14,816 nt of DNA from Bacteroidales bacterium (GCA_023145125.1 JAGLEK010000491.1:1-14816); one strand, 5' to 3'; positions 1 to 9,556 are shown, counted from the first letter of the stretch. Notes: a model not told the origin generated them from the letters alone. Numbers and translations are program-made.

Positions 1-99
1 CTTGGCATTGCCATCCTTTCAACTTCCAAAGGTGTGATGACCGATAAAGAAGCCAGGGATGAAAAGGTTGGCGGTGAAGTTTTATGTTACGTAAGTTAA
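1..99 (+). CDS. rpsH: 30S ribosomal protein S8, C-terminal fragment (gene cut by window start)
   Basis: The first 32 codons of the window read in frame to a TAA and carry the highly conserved C terminus of bacterial S8: the segment [13 protein letters not shown] followed by [10 protein letters not shown]8 binds helix 21 of 16S rRNA in the platform of the small subunit and, in enterobacteria, also represses translation of the spc operon; whether that control exists here cannot be seen. The 5' three quarters of the gene lie outside the window. The stop is 16 nt before rplF, as expected for the order rpsH-rplF in the spc operon. Identity is secure from the C-terminal signature and the neighbour. 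Confidence 0.93.
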   Translation, partial: LGIAILSTSKGVMTDKEARDEKVGGEVLCYVS

Positions 100-115
100 T
101 ACAGGAGTAAAAGAT

Positions 116-670
116 ATGTCACGTATAGGAAAATTACCCATCACTGTTCCGGAAGGTGTTGAGCTCAACATCTCAGACGATAATGTGGTGACCGTGAAAG
201 GTAAACTCGGAGAACTGCAACAGCAGATCAATAAGGATATGGTCCTGAAGGTAGAAGACGGCAAACTGACCATTGTAAGGCCCAGTGATTCAAAAGATCA
301 CAAGGCACTACACGGCCTTAGCAGGGCTTTGGTAAATAACATGGTTATTGGAGTTTCTGAAGGTTATACGATCATACAGGAACTTGTTGGTGTAGGGTAT
401 AAAGCTAATGCCAAAGGACAGGTTCTGGAATTGGCACTGGGATATTCTCACAGTATCTTTCTGGAGCTCCCACAGGAGGTCTCGATAGAAACTGTTACTG
501 AAAGGGGGAAGAACCCTACCATCACATTGAAATCACACGACAAACAGCTTATCGGCCAGGTCGCAGCCAAGATCAGGTCATTCCGTAAGCCCGAACCATA
601 TAAGGGTAAAGGTATCCTGTTCCAGGGCGAGCAGATCAGGAGAAAAGCCGGTAAAGCAGCTGCAGAATAA
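116..670 (+). CDS. rplF: 50S ribosomal protein L6
   Basis: This 184-residue protein is full length for bacterial L6, a two-domain protein that binds 23S rRNA near the sarcin-ricin loop and the factor-binding site. It begins MSRIGKLPITVPEGV, the usual L6 opening, and contains the conserved C-terminal signature PEPYKGKGI at about residues 160-168, followed by a basic end (IRRKAGKAAAE). The ATG at 116 is preceded by AGGAG at 103-107, 8 nt upstream. This is one of the few starts in the operon with a good Shine-Dalgarno match; most others have A/T-rich leaders only. It lies 16 nt after rpsH and 33 nt before rplR in the spc operon. Confidence 0.98.
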   Translation: MSRIGKLPITVPEGVELNISDDNVVTVKGKLGELQQQINKDMVLKVEDGKLTIVRPSDSKDHKALHGLSRALVNNMVIGVSEGYTIIQELVGVGYKANAKGQVLELALGYSHSIFLELPQEVSIETVTERGKNPTITLKSHDKQLIGQVAAKIRSFRKPEPYKGKGILFQGEQIRRKAGKAAAE

Positions 671-703
671 TATTTAGCTAAGAATATATAAAATCCTGAA
701 AGG

Positions 704-1072
704 ATGAAGAAGATAAAAGACAGGAAAGAGTACAGAAGGTACAGGATCAAAATGCGGATCAGAAATTCCATCACTCCCGGAACTGCAAGCCTCCCAAGGT
801 TTACTGTTTTCAGAAGTAACAAAGGAATCTATGCCCAGTTGATCGACGATGCAGAGGGGAAAACCCTTGTTTCTGCATCATCCCGTGAAAAAGGGATCGT
901 TGAAAAAAAGGTACCCAAGATCGAGCAGGCCAAACTGGTTGGACAGTTGATCGCGGAAAAAGCAAAAGAAGCAGGAATCCAGCAGGTTATTTTCGACAGG
1001 AACGGATACCTCTATCATGGAAGAATTAAATCATTGGCAGAAGCTGCCAGAGAAGCCGGACTTAAATTTTAA
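704..1072 (+). CDS. rplR: 50S ribosomal protein L18
   Basis: The 122-residue product matches L18 in length and pattern: a basic N-terminal arm ([19 protein letters not shown]), then the signature [19 protein letters not shown] at about residues 30-48 and the C-terminal [21 protein letters not shown]18 binds 5S rRNA with L5 and attaches it to the central protuberance of the large subunit. The ATG at 704 follows an A/T-rich leader; the AAGG directly in front of it is too close to act as a standard Shine-Dalgarno. The stop lies 6 nt before the chosen rpsE start, so the two genes are probably translationally coupled. Confidence 0.97.
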   Translation: MKKIKDRKEYRRYRIKMRIRNSITPGTASLPRFTVFRSNKGIYAQLIDDAEGKTLVSASSREKGIVEKKVPKIEQAKLVGQLIAEKAKEAGIQQVIFDRNGYLYHGRIKSLAEAAREAGLKF

Positions 1073-1078
1073 TTGATT

Positions 1079-1597
1079 ATGTCAAACGTTAACGTTAAAA
1101 GAGTAAAATCAAGCGAGATCGAGTTTAAAGACAGGCTCGTCAGCATACAGCGTGTTACCAAGGTCACCAAAGGTGGCAGGACTTTTAGTTTTTCAGCCAT
1201 TGTGGTAGTTGGAAACGAGAACGGTGTTGTAGGCCATGGCCTCGGTAAGGCAAAAGAAGTAACTTCTGCCATTGCCAAAGGCATTGATGATGCCAAGAAA
1301 AACCTCGTCAAGGTACCGGTGCTCAAGGGAACCATCCCTCACGAACAAACCGGAAGATACAGTGGTGCACAGGTTTTCATCAAGCCGGCTGCTCCGGGTA
1401 CCGGTGTAATTGCCGGTGGTGCGATGCGTGCCGTACTCGAAAGCGTAGGTATTAAAGATGTGCTCGCGAAATCAAAAGGATCATCAAACCCTCACTCTGT
1501 GGTAAAAGCAACCATCGACGCACTCGTAAAGCTCCGGGATGCCCATACCATAGCAGAACTCAGAGGAATTGATGTTAACAAGGTGTTCAACGGCTAA
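1079..1597 (+). CDS. rpsE: 30S ribosomal protein S5
   Basis: This is S5, 172 residues from the ATG at 1079. The double-stranded-RNA-binding N domain shows the signature [18 protein letters not shown] followed by [11 protein letters not shown], and the C domain shows the conserved run [18 protein letters not shown] and the tail segment [14 protein letters not shown]5 sits near the mRNA entry site, affects decoding accuracy, and contributes to the ribosomal helicase activity with S3 and S4. An in-frame TTG at 1073 would add only two residues and directly abuts the rplR stop. I prefer the ATG because [10 protein letters not shown] is a normal S5 N terminus. The stop is 31 nt before rpmD. Confidence 0.97.
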   Translation: MSNVNVKRVKSSEIEFKDRLVSIQRVTKVTKGGRTFSFSAIVVVGNENGVVGHGLGKAKEVTSAIAKGIDDAKKNLVKVPVLKGTIPHEQTGRYSGAQVFIKPAAPGTGVIAGGAMRAVLESVGIKDVLAKSKGSSNPHSVVKATIDALVKLRDAHTIAELRGIDVNKVFNG

Positions 1598-1628
1598 TAA
1601 TGTTTCTGTAAAGCAATTTGTAAGCGCA

Positions 1629-1814
1629 ATGAAAAAACTCAGAATAAAACAGGTAAGAAGCGGCATTGGAAGGCCGGAACGCCAGAAAAGGACGCTCACA
1701 GCCCTGGGATTTAAGAGATTAAACCAAACTATCGAAGTGGAAGTTTCTCCTCAGGTCCAGGGAATGATCAATAAGGTATTGCACCTGATTGAAATTGTAG
1801 AAGATAAAAAATAA
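1629..1814 (+). CDS. rpmD: 50S ribosomal protein L30
   Basis: The 61-residue product starting at the ATG at 1629 is standard for bacterial L30: it opens MKKLRIKQVRSGIGRP, has the central LTALGFKRLNQTIEV and ends in VLHLIEIVEDKK. L30 is a small globular protein on the solvent side of the large subunit. The same frame is open upstream to a TTG at 1569 that would overlap rpsE. The added residues do not look like L30, so the internal ATG is the real start. It sits between rpsE and rplO, the conserved spc-operon position, with 19 nt to rplO. Confidence 0.96.
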   Translation: MKKLRIKQVRSGIGRPERQKRTLTALGFKRLNQTIEVEVSPQVQGMINKVLHLIEIVEDKK

Positions 1815-1833
1815 CAGCATAAACAGATAAAAA

Positions 1834-2280
1834 ATGGATTTAAGTAATCTTAAACCGGCCAAAGGTTCAACAAAGAACAGAAAGCGTATTGCCCGCGGTC
1901 AAGGCTCTGGCAAAGGTGGCACTTCCACACGTGGCCATAAAGGCGCAAAATCCAGGTCAGGATATAGCAGAAAGCCAGGATTTGAAGGCGGACAAATGCC
2001 ATTGTACCGGCGTGTGCCTAAATTCGGGTTCAAGAATATCAACAGGGTGGAATACCACGGTATCAATATAGACACCCTTCAGAAACTGGCCGAGGATAAA
2101 AAGCTTAAAAGTATTGATCAGAAGGTGCTCGTCGATAACGGACTGGCTTCCAAGAAAGATCTCATTAAGATCCTCGGACGTGGAGAACTCAGCATGAAGC
2201 TTGAAGTAAAAGCACATGCATTTTCTGAAAAAGCAATCAGTGCAATTGAAGCCCAGGGTGGCGTTGCCATAAAACTTTAA
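1834..2280 (+). CDS. rplO: 50S ribosomal protein L15
   Basis: The product has 148 residues, the usual length for bacterial L15. The N-terminal extension is glycine- and basic-rich ([20 protein letters not shown] at about residues 23-42) and threads into 23S rRNA. It is followed by the conserved [18 protein letters not shown]. The globular C-terminal half ends [21 protein letters not shown], matching the L15 signature. L15 is a late-assembly protein of the large subunit. The ATG at 1834 has the leader ataaaaaATGG with no Shine-Dalgarno, typical of Bacteroidota. The stop is 5 nt before secY. Confidence 0.97.
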   Translation: MDLSNLKPAKGSTKNRKRIARGQGSGKGGTSTRGHKGAKSRSGYSRKPGFEGGQMPLYRRVPKFGFKNINRVEYHGINIDTLQKLAEDKKLKSIDQKVLVDNGLASKKDLIKILGRGELSMKLEVKAHAFSEKAISAIEAQGGVAIKL

Positions 2281-2285
2281 CTTTA

Positions 2286-3647
2286 ATGAAAAGGTTAATA
2301 CAAACAATACGAAATATTTATAAGATAGAGGAACTCAGGAACCGGATCCTTTATACCATTGGTATTATCCTGATCTATCGCCTGGGCTCGTTTGTTGTGC
2401 TCCCCGGTGTGAACCCCTCTGAGCTTGCCGGCCTGCAGGATCAAACCAGCTCAGGCCTGATGGGCCTGCTGAATATGTTCTCGGGAGGCGCCTTCTCCAA
2501 TGCATCAATATTTGCGCTCGGTATCATGCCGTATATCTCCGCTTCTATTGTTGTGCAGCTGCTGGGTATGGCTATTCCATACTTTCAGAAACTGCAGAAG
2601 GAAGGAGAAAGCGGAAGAAAGAAGATCAACCAGATCACTCGTTACCTTACCATCCTGATCACCGGTTTCCAGGCACAGGCATATATTGCCAACCTGGTGA
2701 GCCAGCTGAGAAATCCTGACGGAAGTATCACAGCGATCATGCCCTTCGACGGTACCGCTGTGTCGCCATTCTTCTGGGTGTCGTCAACAGTGATACTGAT
2801 ATCAGGGACCATGTTCGTGATGTGGCTGGGTGAAAGGATCACCGATAAAGGTATCGGAAACGGTATTTCACTGATCATTATGATCGGGATCATTGCCCGC
2901 CTGCCCTTTGCATTGGTCGGGGAATTTATTTCCCGTCTTGAAGAGCAAGGTGGAGGACTGGTGTATTTCATCATTGAGATCGCAATACTGGTATTCGTTA
3001 TCCTGCTTACCATTCTACTGGTACAGGGAACACGGCGGATCCCGGTCCAATATGCCAAACGGATCGTTGGTAATAAACAATATGGCGGAGTACGCCAGTA
3101 TATCCCACTGAAAGTGAATGCTGCCGGTGTAATGCCTATCATCTTCGCGCAGGCTATCATGTTCCTGCCCCTCACGGTGGCCGGGTTTACAAACACTGAT
3201 ATGTCAGGTTTTATTTCCGCATTTTCCAACATCAACGGGTTCTGGTACAACATGGTATTCTTCTTTATGATCCTGTTGTTCACATATTTCTATACAGCGA
3301 TTACGATCAACCCCAGCCAGATGGCTGAAGATATGAAAAAGAACGGGGGCTTTATTCCCGGTGTAAAACCGGGTCGAAAAACCGCCGAATTTATTGATAA
3401 TGTAATGTCGAAGATCACACTCCCGGGATCTATGTTTCTGGGGCTGGTGGCCATCATGCCTGCACTTGTGGTGCAGATCGGGGTGAACCAGCAGTTTGCA
3501 CAGTTCTACGGAGGGACTTCATTGCTCATCCTCGTAGGTGTAGTGCTGGATACACTCCAGCAAGTTGAAAGCCACCTGCTGATGAGGCATTACGACGGGC
3601 TGACAAAATCAGGCCGTATCAAAGGAAGGTCTTCATTTAGTATGTAA
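2286..3647 (+). CDS. secY: Protein translocase channel subunit SecY
   Basis: A 453-residue, very hydrophobic protein that matches SecY, the ten-helix pore of the SecYEG translocon in the inner membrane. The first helix is at about residues 22-42 (ILYTIGIILIYRLGSFVVLPG). The plug/second-helix region contains FSGGAFSNASIFALGIMPYI, and the cytoplasmic loop after it carries KLQKEGESGRKKINQITRY. Later conserved segments include GERITDKGIGNGIS, the GTRRIPVQYAKR loop with the basic residues contacted by ribosomes and SecA, and the C-terminal loop GGFIPGVKPGRKTAEFI. The gene lies in its standard place after rplO. It is followed directly by map, not adk, which fits Bacteroidota order. Confidence 0.98.
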   Translation: MKRLIQTIRNIYKIEELRNRILYTIGIILIYRLGSFVVLPGVNPSELAGLQDQTSSGLMGLLNMFSGGAFSNASIFALGIMPYISASIVVQLLGMAIPYFQKLQKEGESGRKKINQITRYLTILITGFQAQAYIANLVSQLRNPDGSITAIMPFDGTAVSPFFWVSSTVILISGTMFVMWLGERITDKGIGNGISLIIMIGIIARLPFALVGEFISRLEEQGGGLVYFIIEIAILVFVILLTILLVQGTRRIPVQYAKRIVGNKQYGGVRQYIPLKVNAAGVMPIIFAQAIMFLPLTVAGFTNTDMSGFISAFSNINGFWYNMVFFFMILLFTYFYTAITINPSQMAEDMKKNGGFIPGVKPGRKTAEFIDNVMSKITLPGSMFLGLVAIMPALVVQIGVNQQFAQFYGGTSLLILVGVVLDTLQQVESHLLMRHYDGLTKSGRIKGRSSFSM

Positions 3648-3664
3648 CGCCAATACACCGGTAA

Positions 3665-4441
3665 ATGATACATATAAAGACCGAAGAGGAAATTGAATTA
3701 TTAAGAGAGAGTTCTTTACTTGTTGGTAAAACACTTGCTGAGGTTGCGAAACTTATACGGCCCGGCCTTGCAACCATCGTGCTTGACAATATGGCAGAAG
3801 AGTTTATAAGGGATCACGATGCAGAACCGGGTTTTAAAGGGTATAATGGTTTTCCATATACACTTTGTATCTCAGTGAATGAGCAGGTGGTGCACGGGTT
3901 TCCAGGGCATCAGCCCTTGCTCGAAGGGGATATCGTTTCCATCGATTGCGGTGTTTTTAAAAACGGTTTTTTCGGTGATTCCGCCTATACCTTTGCCGTT
4001 GGAGAGATCGATGATGACGTAAGGCTGCTGATGGACAGGACCAAAGAATCCTTAAATAAAGCCATTGAGGTAGCGGTAGAAGGAAAGCGGATCGGCGATA
4101 TTGGCCATGCAGTACAGTCCTACGTCGAACAATACGGATATTCCGTGGTGAGAGACCTTGTAGGGCATGGCCTGGGAAGGCAACTGCATGAAAAACCTGA
4201 AGTGCCAAATTATGGCAAACGCGGAACAGGCATAAAACTTCAGGAAGGCATGGTGCTGGCAATAGAACCGATGATAAACCTGGGAAAAAGGCATGTGGTG
4301 CAACTGAGGGATGGATGGACGATACAAACAGCAGATAAGAGCCCGTCAGCTCACTATGAGCACGATGTCGTGATAAGAAAGGAAAAAGCCGAGGTATTGT
4401 CAACATTTGAATATATAGAAGAAGTGATCAACTCAAAATAA
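3665..4441 (+). CDS. map: Type I methionine aminopeptidase
   Basis: The 258-residue protein is a single-domain (type I) methionine aminopeptidase, which removes the initiator methionine from nascent proteins when the second residue is small. All five metal ligands of the pita-bread fold can be placed: D94 in VSIDCGV, D105 in GFFGDSAYTF, H168 in GHGLGRQLHEKPEVPNYG, E201 in VLAIEPM and E232 in SAHYEHDVVI. The substrate-binding His of VVHGFPG is H78. There is no N-terminal zinc-finger or linker extension. The start is the ATG at 3665, 17 nt after secY. The gene is 5 nt from infA, so it is co-transcribed with translation factors. Confidence 0.97.
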   Translation: MIHIKTEEEIELLRESSLLVGKTLAEVAKLIRPGLATIVLDNMAEEFIRDHDAEPGFKGYNGFPYTLCISVNEQVVHGFPGHQPLLEGDIVSIDCGVFKNGFFGDSAYTFAVGEIDDDVRLLMDRTKESLNKAIEVAVEGKRIGDIGHAVQSYVEQYGYSVVRDLVGHGLGRQLHEKPEVPNYGKRGTGIKLQEGMVLAIEPMINLGKRHVVQLRDGWTIQTADKSPSAHYEHDVVIRKEKAEVLSTFEYIEEVINSK

Positions 4442-4446
4442 AATAA

Positions 4447-4665
4447 ATGGCTAAACAACCATCCATAGAACAAGATGGCACTGTCATCGAATCATTAGGC
4501 AACGCCATGTTCAGGGTAGAACTGGAAAACGGGCACGTGATCATTGCTCATATTTCCGGTAAAATGCGGATGCATTATATAAAGATTTTACCGGGTGACA
4601 GGGTAAAGCTGGAAATGTCACCATACGATTTAACAAAAGGAAGAATTACGTTCAGATATAAATAG
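4447..4665 (+). CDS. infA: Translation initiation factor IF-1
   Basis: This 72-residue protein is the standard length for IF-1, a single OB-fold factor that occupies the ribosomal A site during initiation with IF-2 and IF-3. It has the expected motifs: [40 protein letters not shown] (residues 29-48) and the C-terminal [18 protein letters not shown]. The ATG at 4447 follows aaataa with no Shine-Dalgarno. It lies between map and rpmJ, the usual bacterial arrangement. Nothing unusual is seen in the sequence. Confidence 0.98.
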   Translation: MAKQPSIEQDGTVIESLGNAMFRVELENGHVIIAHISGKMRMHYIKILPGDRVKLEMSPYDLTKGRITFRYK

Positions 4666-4677
4666 AAAACATTAAAA

Positions 4678-4794
4678 ATGAAAACCAGAGCATCAATAAA
4701 AAAACGGTCACCTGAATGTAAGATCGTTAGGCGCAAGGGACGCTTGTATCTTATCAACAAGAAGAACCCTAAATTTAAACAAAGACAAGGATAA
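4678..4794 (+). CDS. rpmJ: 50S ribosomal protein L36 (zinc-free form)
   Basis: A 38-codon gene opening [20 protein letters not shown] and ending NPKFKQRQG, the L36 framework at full length. L36 helps fold 23S rRNA in the large subunit. In the zinc-ribbon form the ligands are C11, C14, C27 and H33. Here those positions are S11, C14, N27 and F33, so three of four ligands are lost and a single cysteine remains. This is the C-minus type, which is what I recall as usual in Bacteroidota. The start ATG follows attaaaa, and the gene ends 24 nt before rpsM. Sure from sequence and position. Confidence 0.97.
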   Translation: MKTRASIKKRSPECKIVRRKGRLYLINKKNPKFKQRQG

Positions 4795-4818
4795 TTTTAA
4801 AACTATAAACTATCAGAT

Positions 4819-5199
4819 ATGGCTAGGATATCAGGTGTCGATATACCGGACAACAAGAGGGGTGAGATCAGTCTCACATATATTTTTGGCATAGGCAGGA
4901 GCAATGCCCAAAAGATCCTTACGGAAGCAGGAATCGACTGGAGCAAAAAAGTTGAAGACTGGGATGATGATGAGCAGAACAAGGTTCGTACCATTATCAG
5001 TGAAAAACACAAAGTAGAAGGTTCACTCAGGTCAGAAACACAGATGAACATCAAAAGACTGATGGACATCGGGACTTATCGTGGCATTCGTCATCGTATC
5101 GGGCTTCCGCTACGCGGTCAGAGTACCAAGAACAATGCCCGTACACGTAAAGGACGTAAGAAAACCGTTGCCAACAAAAAAGTGGCACCGAAAGGTTAA
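4819..5199 (+). CDS. rpsM: 30S ribosomal protein S13
   Basis: The 126-residue product is full-length S13. It opens [20 protein letters not shown], has the helix-hairpin segment [14 protein letters not shown], the conserved [19 protein letters not shown] at about residues 83-101, and the very basic tail [19 protein letters not shown] that reaches the decoding-site tRNAs. S13 forms the head contact with the large subunit (bridges B1a/b). It heads the alpha-operon part of the cluster (rpsM-rpsK-rpsD-rpoA-rplQ). The ATG at 4819 has an A/T-rich leader. A 48-nt gap separates it from rpsK, with no promoter or terminator that I can recognise. Confidence 0.97.
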   Translation: MARISGVDIPDNKRGEISLTYIFGIGRSNAQKILTEAGIDWSKKVEDWDDDEQNKVRTIISEKHKVEGSLRSETQMNIKRLMDIGTYRGIRHRIGLPLRGQSTKNNARTRKGRKKTVANKKVAPKG

Positions 5200-5247
5200 T
5201 ATAAAACAGGAAACAGGATTATTATTCTGCTGAAATAAAGAAAAACT

Positions 5248-5634
5248 ATGGCTAAATCAACCAGAAGTAAGAAGAGGGTGGTCAAGGTTGAACCCACGGG
5301 AATGGCATACATCAGTGCTTCATTCAATAACATCATCATTTCGCTGACCAACAATGCAGGACAGGTGATTTCCTGGTCTTCATCGGGAAAGATGGGATTC
5401 AGGGGATCAAAAAAGAATACACCTTATGCTGCTCAACTTGCAGCTGAAGACTGTGCCAAAGTTGCCTACGACGCAGGTTTGCGCAAGGTAAAGGTACATG
5501 TAAAAGGGCCCGGATCAGGCAGGGAATCAGCCATCAGGACGCTGCACTCCATGGGAATTGAGGTAACCGAGATCAAAGACGTTACTCCAATGCCACATAA
5601 TGGATGCAGGCCCCCGAAAAGAAGAAGAGTATAA
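5248..5634 (+). CDS. rpsK: 30S ribosomal protein S11
   Basis: The product has 128 residues and is S11, which forms part of the platform and the mRNA exit region. It shows the family core [34 protein letters not shown] at about residues 50-67, the [17 protein letters not shown] segment and the invariant C terminus [16 protein letters not shown]. The Asn-Gly within it is the site that is an isoaspartate in the E. coli protein; whether that holds here is unknown. The start ATG at 5248 follows gaaaaact with no Shine-Dalgarno. rpsD starts 26 nt downstream. Confidence 0.97.
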   Translation: MAKSTRSKKRVVKVEPTGMAYISASFNNIIISLTNNAGQVISWSSSGKMGFRGSKKNTPYAAQLAAEDCAKVAYDAGLRKVKVHVKGPGSGRESAIRTLHSMGIEVTEIKDVTPMPHNGCRPPKRRRV

Positions 5635-5659
5635 TTATTTAACACAATAAGAGAATATT

Positions 5660-6265
5660 ATGGCCAGGTACACAGGACCAAAATCAAAGATTGCCAGGAA
5701 ATTCAAAGACCCGATCTTTGGACCGGACAAAGCGCTTGACAGAAAACCATATCCCCCGGGACATCATGGTAATAACAGGCGAAGAAGGAAAGAATCCGAA
5801 TACGGGATTCAGCTCCAGGAAAAACAAAAAGCAAAATATACATATGGTATCCTTGAAAGACAGTTCAGGAATACCTTTAAGAGAGCTACAAAGAAAAAAG
5901 GGATCACAGGTGAAATCCTGCTTCAGCTTATTGAAGCCAGGCTTGACAATATCGTTTACAGGCTGGGCATAGCCCCGACACGCAGAGCTGCCAGGCAGCT
6001 GGTTTCTCACAGGCATATACTCGTGAACGGAACAATTGCAAATATCCCTTCTTATGATATTAAACCGGGAGATGTGATAGGTGTCAGGGAAAAATCAAAA
6101 TCACTGGAGGCTATCACCGTTTCAATCTCAGGCCGTACCGACAGCTTTGGATGGCTTGAATGGGATGATGAAAATATGGCAGGTAAGTTTATTAACTACC
6201 CCACCAGGGAAGAGATTCCGGAAAACATCAGGGAACAACTCATCGTGGAATTGTACTCTAAGTAA
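5660..6265 (+). CDS. rpsD: 30S ribosomal protein S4 (zinc-free form)
   Basis: A 201-residue S4, the primary 16S rRNA-binding protein that nucleates assembly of the 5' domain. It opens [15 protein letters not shown] and contains the conserved [20 protein letters not shown] and [15 protein letters not shown]. The S4 RNA-binding domain (about residues 93-155) reads [20 protein letters not shown] followed by [11 protein letters not shown]. There is no cysteine anywhere in the protein, so the N-terminal zinc site of the C-plus type is absent; the protein is of the C-minus type. In E. coli S4 represses the alpha operon, but no such site was recognised here. A 46-nt gap leads to rpoA. Confidence 0.97.
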   Translation: MARYTGPKSKIARKFKDPIFGPDKALDRKPYPPGHHGNNRRRRKESEYGIQLQEKQKAKYTYGILERQFRNTFKRATKKKGITGEILLQLIEARLDNIVYRLGIAPTRRAARQLVSHRHILVNGTIANIPSYDIKPGDVIGVREKSKSLEAITVSISGRTDSFGWLEWDDENMAGKFINYPTREEIPENIREQLIVELYSK

Positions 6266-6311
6266 TAAACCATTTGTCCTCAATAAGTGATTATTTAATA
6301 TACAGCATATT

Positions 6312-7304
6312 ATGGCAATATTAGCATTTCAAAAACCAGACAAGGTAATCATGATCGAAGCAGATGAGTTCAAAGGCATCTTTGAATTTCGTCCGCTGGA
6401 GCCGGGATTCGGCGTTACCATCGGGAATACCCTCAGAAGGATACTGTTATCGTCCCTTGAAGGATACGCCATCACCTCTTTGCGGATCGACGGTGTAGTC
6501 CAGGAATTCGCAACAATACGCGGAGTGGTCGAAGACGTTTCCCAGATCATCCTGAACCTCAAAAAGATCAGGTTCAAGAAACAAATCGACACCGAAACCA
6601 GCGAAAAGATCCATATCGTAATTGGCGACCAGGAGGTGTTTAAAGCCGGCGATATCAATAAATTCCTGTCGGTGTTCCAGGTATTGAACCCCGATGAGGT
6701 AGTCTGTCATATGGACAGCAGCGTTAAGCTCTCTATGGAGCTGACCATTGATAAAGGCAGAGGCTATGTTCCTGCAGAAGAGAACAAATCCATTAATGCT
6801 ACTGTTGATACCATCGCCATCGACTCTATCCATACTCCGATCAAAAATGTAAAATATCACATCGAAAACTGGAGGGTTGAACAGAAAACCGATTACGAAA
6901 AACTCGTATTGGAGATCGATACCGATGGTTCTATCCACCCGAAAGAAGCATTGAAAGAAGCTGCCACGATCCTGATCCATCACTTCATGCTGTTCTCAGA
7001 TGAAAAAATAACACTGGATTCGGAAGAAAAAGCAGTAACAGAAGAGTTCGACGAAAACTCACTACATATTCGTCAGTTATTGAAAACCAAGCTTGTTGAC
7101 ATGGACCTGTCGGTAAGGGCATTAAACTGCCTTAAAGCAGCTGATGTTGAGTCACTTGGCGACCTGGTAACCTTTAACAAGAACGACCTGCTTAAATTCA
7201 GGAATTTTGGGAAAAAATCACTGACCGAACTCGAAGAGCTGGTCAAATCCAAAGGCCTTGAATTTGGCATGAACATTTCAAAGTACAAATTAGATAAGGA
7301 ATAA
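6312..7304 (+). CDS. rpoA: DNA-directed RNA polymerase subunit alpha
   Basis: The 330-residue protein is a complete alpha subunit. The N-terminal assembly domain (about 1-230) has the dimerisation motif [20 protein letters not shown] near residue 31 and the conserved [17 protein letters not shown]. The C-terminal domain (about 255-320), joined by an acidic linker ([15 protein letters not shown]), contains [20 protein letters not shown] and [13 protein letters not shown]. It thus keeps the Arg, Asn, Cys, Gly, Lys and Ser positions that contact UP-element DNA and activators in E. coli. Two alphas seed assembly of core RNA polymerase. rplQ follows 5 nt later, the usual alpha-operon end. Confidence 0.98.
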   Translation: MAILAFQKPDKVIMIEADEFKGIFEFRPLEPGFGVTIGNTLRRILLSSLEGYAITSLRIDGVVQEFATIRGVVEDVSQIILNLKKIRFKKQIDTETSEKIHIVIGDQEVFKAGDINKFLSVFQVLNPDEVVCHMDSSVKLSMELTIDKGRGYVPAEENKSINATVDTIAIDSIHTPIKNVKYHIENWRVEQKTDYEKLVLEIDTDGSIHPKEALKEAATILIHHFMLFSDEKITLDSEEKAVTEEFDENSLHIRQLLKTKLVDMDLSVRALNCLKAADVESLGDLVTFNKNDLLKFRNFGKKSLTELEELVKSKGLEFGMNISKYKLDKE

Positions 7305-7309
7305 TTGCA

Positions 7310-8101
7310 ATGAGACACGGTAAAAGATTCAATCACTTAAGCAGAACGAGTGCTCACAGAAAAGCAATGCTCGCCAACATGGCAAGCTCGCTTATCATTC
7401 ACAAGCGTATCAAGACAACTGTTGCCAAAGCAAAAGCTTTGAGAACGTATATCGAACCGCTCATCACCAAGTCAAAGACAGACTCTACCCACTCCAGAAG
7501 GGTTGTATTCAGCTATCTTAATGATAAGGATGCTGTTACCGAACTCTTCAGGGAAATATCTGTAAAGGTTGCCGACCGCCCGGGTGGTTATACCCGGATC
7601 ATCAAGATTGGAGCCAGGATGGGTGATAACGCCGAGATGGCCCTTATCGAACTGGTCGACTATAATGAAAACCTCCTCGATGCCAAGGCCAAAGGCCCGA
7701 AGAAAACTCGCAGGAGAAGAGGTGGCAAGAAACAGGAAGAAGGAGCAGAAGTTGCTGAACAAGCTGTTGAAACTGCTGAAGAAGCTGTGGAAGATGCAAG
7801 TGAGGAAGAAAAAGAAGGAGCTGCGGCCGAAACCACTGAAGAGGTAAAGGAAGAAGCTGAAGCTGAAGAAGTGAAGATAGAAGAAGTGAAAGAAGAGCCT
7901 AAAGAAGAGGTTAAAGAGGAACCCAAGGCTGAGGAAGTGAAGATAGAAGAAGTAAAGGAAGAAGAAGTGAAGCCCACCTCCGCTGAAGCTACGGTGGACA
8001 AGGAAGCTGTAGCTGAAGTAAAAGAAGAACCTGAGGAAGAAGAAAAACCCGCCTCAGATGAAGCTCCGGAAGACGAAGAGAAAAAAGACAAGAAGGAATA
8101 G
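7310..8101 (+). CDS. rplQ: 50S ribosomal protein L17 with a long acidic C-terminal extension
   Basis: Residues 1-120 are ordinary L17, opening [20 protein letters not shown] and containing the conserved [20 protein letters not shown] and [21 protein letters not shown]17 sits near the peptide exit tunnel. A strongly basic junction ([11 protein letters not shown], residues 131-141) leads into a 121-residue tail made almost only of Glu, Lys, Ala, Val and Pro (143-263). It includes an exact 12-residue repeat [12 protein letters not shown] at 185-196 and 207-218. Total length is 263 residues, about twice the usual 115-130. Extended acidic L17 tails are, as I recall, common in Bacteroidota, but this one is long. 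The tail stays in frame and ends just before a terminator, so it is not a frameshift. Confidence 0.95.
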   Translation: MRHGKRFNHLSRTSAHRKAMLANMASSLIIHKRIKTTVAKAKALRTYIEPLITKSKTDSTHSRRVVFSYLNDKDAVTELFREISVKVADRPGGYTRIIKIGARMGDNAEMALIELVDYNENLLDAKAKGPKKTRRRRGGKKQEEGAEVAEQAVETAEEAVEDASEEEKEGAAAETTEEVKEEAEAEEVKIEEVKEEPKEEVKEEPKAEEVKIEEVKEEEVKPTSAEATVDKEAVAEVKEEPEEEEKPASDEAPEDEEKKDKKE

Positions 8102-8122
8102 GAAAGTTCCTTACAAAATATC

Positions 8123-8158
8123 AAAGGATAGGGTTTCGATTAACTTTATCCTTTTTTT
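8123..8158 (+). terminator. Candidate intrinsic terminator after rplQ
   Basis: A perfect 8-bp inverted repeat, AAAGGATA at 8123-8130 and TATCCTTT at 8147-8154, encloses a 16-nt loop and runs straight into further T residues (8155-8158). It begins 22 nt after the rplQ stop and ends 37 nt before eno, so it would close the ribosomal operon. The stem is A/T-rich, so termination may be partial and eno may be partly read through. Confidence 0.5.
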
Positions 8159-8176
8159 ATCTCAAAATATTAATAA

Positions 8177-9484
<1,308 letters not shown>

Positions 9485-9512
9485 GGAAAAGCACTAAATC
9501 CTAAATCCCTAA

Positions 9513-9532
9513 CCTGCCTGCCGGCAGGCAGG
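9513..9532. repeat. 20-bp perfect palindrome
   Basis: The half-site CCTGCCTGCC at 9513-9522 is followed directly by its exact reverse complement at 9523-9532, with no spacer. It begins 28 nt after the eno stop. It could extrude as a cruciform or fold in RNA with a minimal loop, but no T-run follows on either strand, so it does not look like a standard terminator. It may be a copy of a dispersed intergenic repeat; that is inference. Confidence 0.85.
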
Positions 9533-9556
9533 ATTCGAAACAATATCTAAATCTTT

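Noticed and set aside
1073..1078. TTG start adding two residues to S5
   Set aside because: The ATG at 1079 gives the normal S5 N terminus, and TTG would be a weaker start.
1569..1628. Upstream TTG start adding 20 residues to L30
   Set aside because: The extra residues overlap rpsE and do not resemble L30; the ATG at 1629 gives the standard 61-residue protein.
7660..8124. 154-codon Ser-rich minus-strand frame opposite the L17 tail
   Set aside because: The Ser/Phe/Thr-rich composition simply reflects the complement of Glu and Lys codons.
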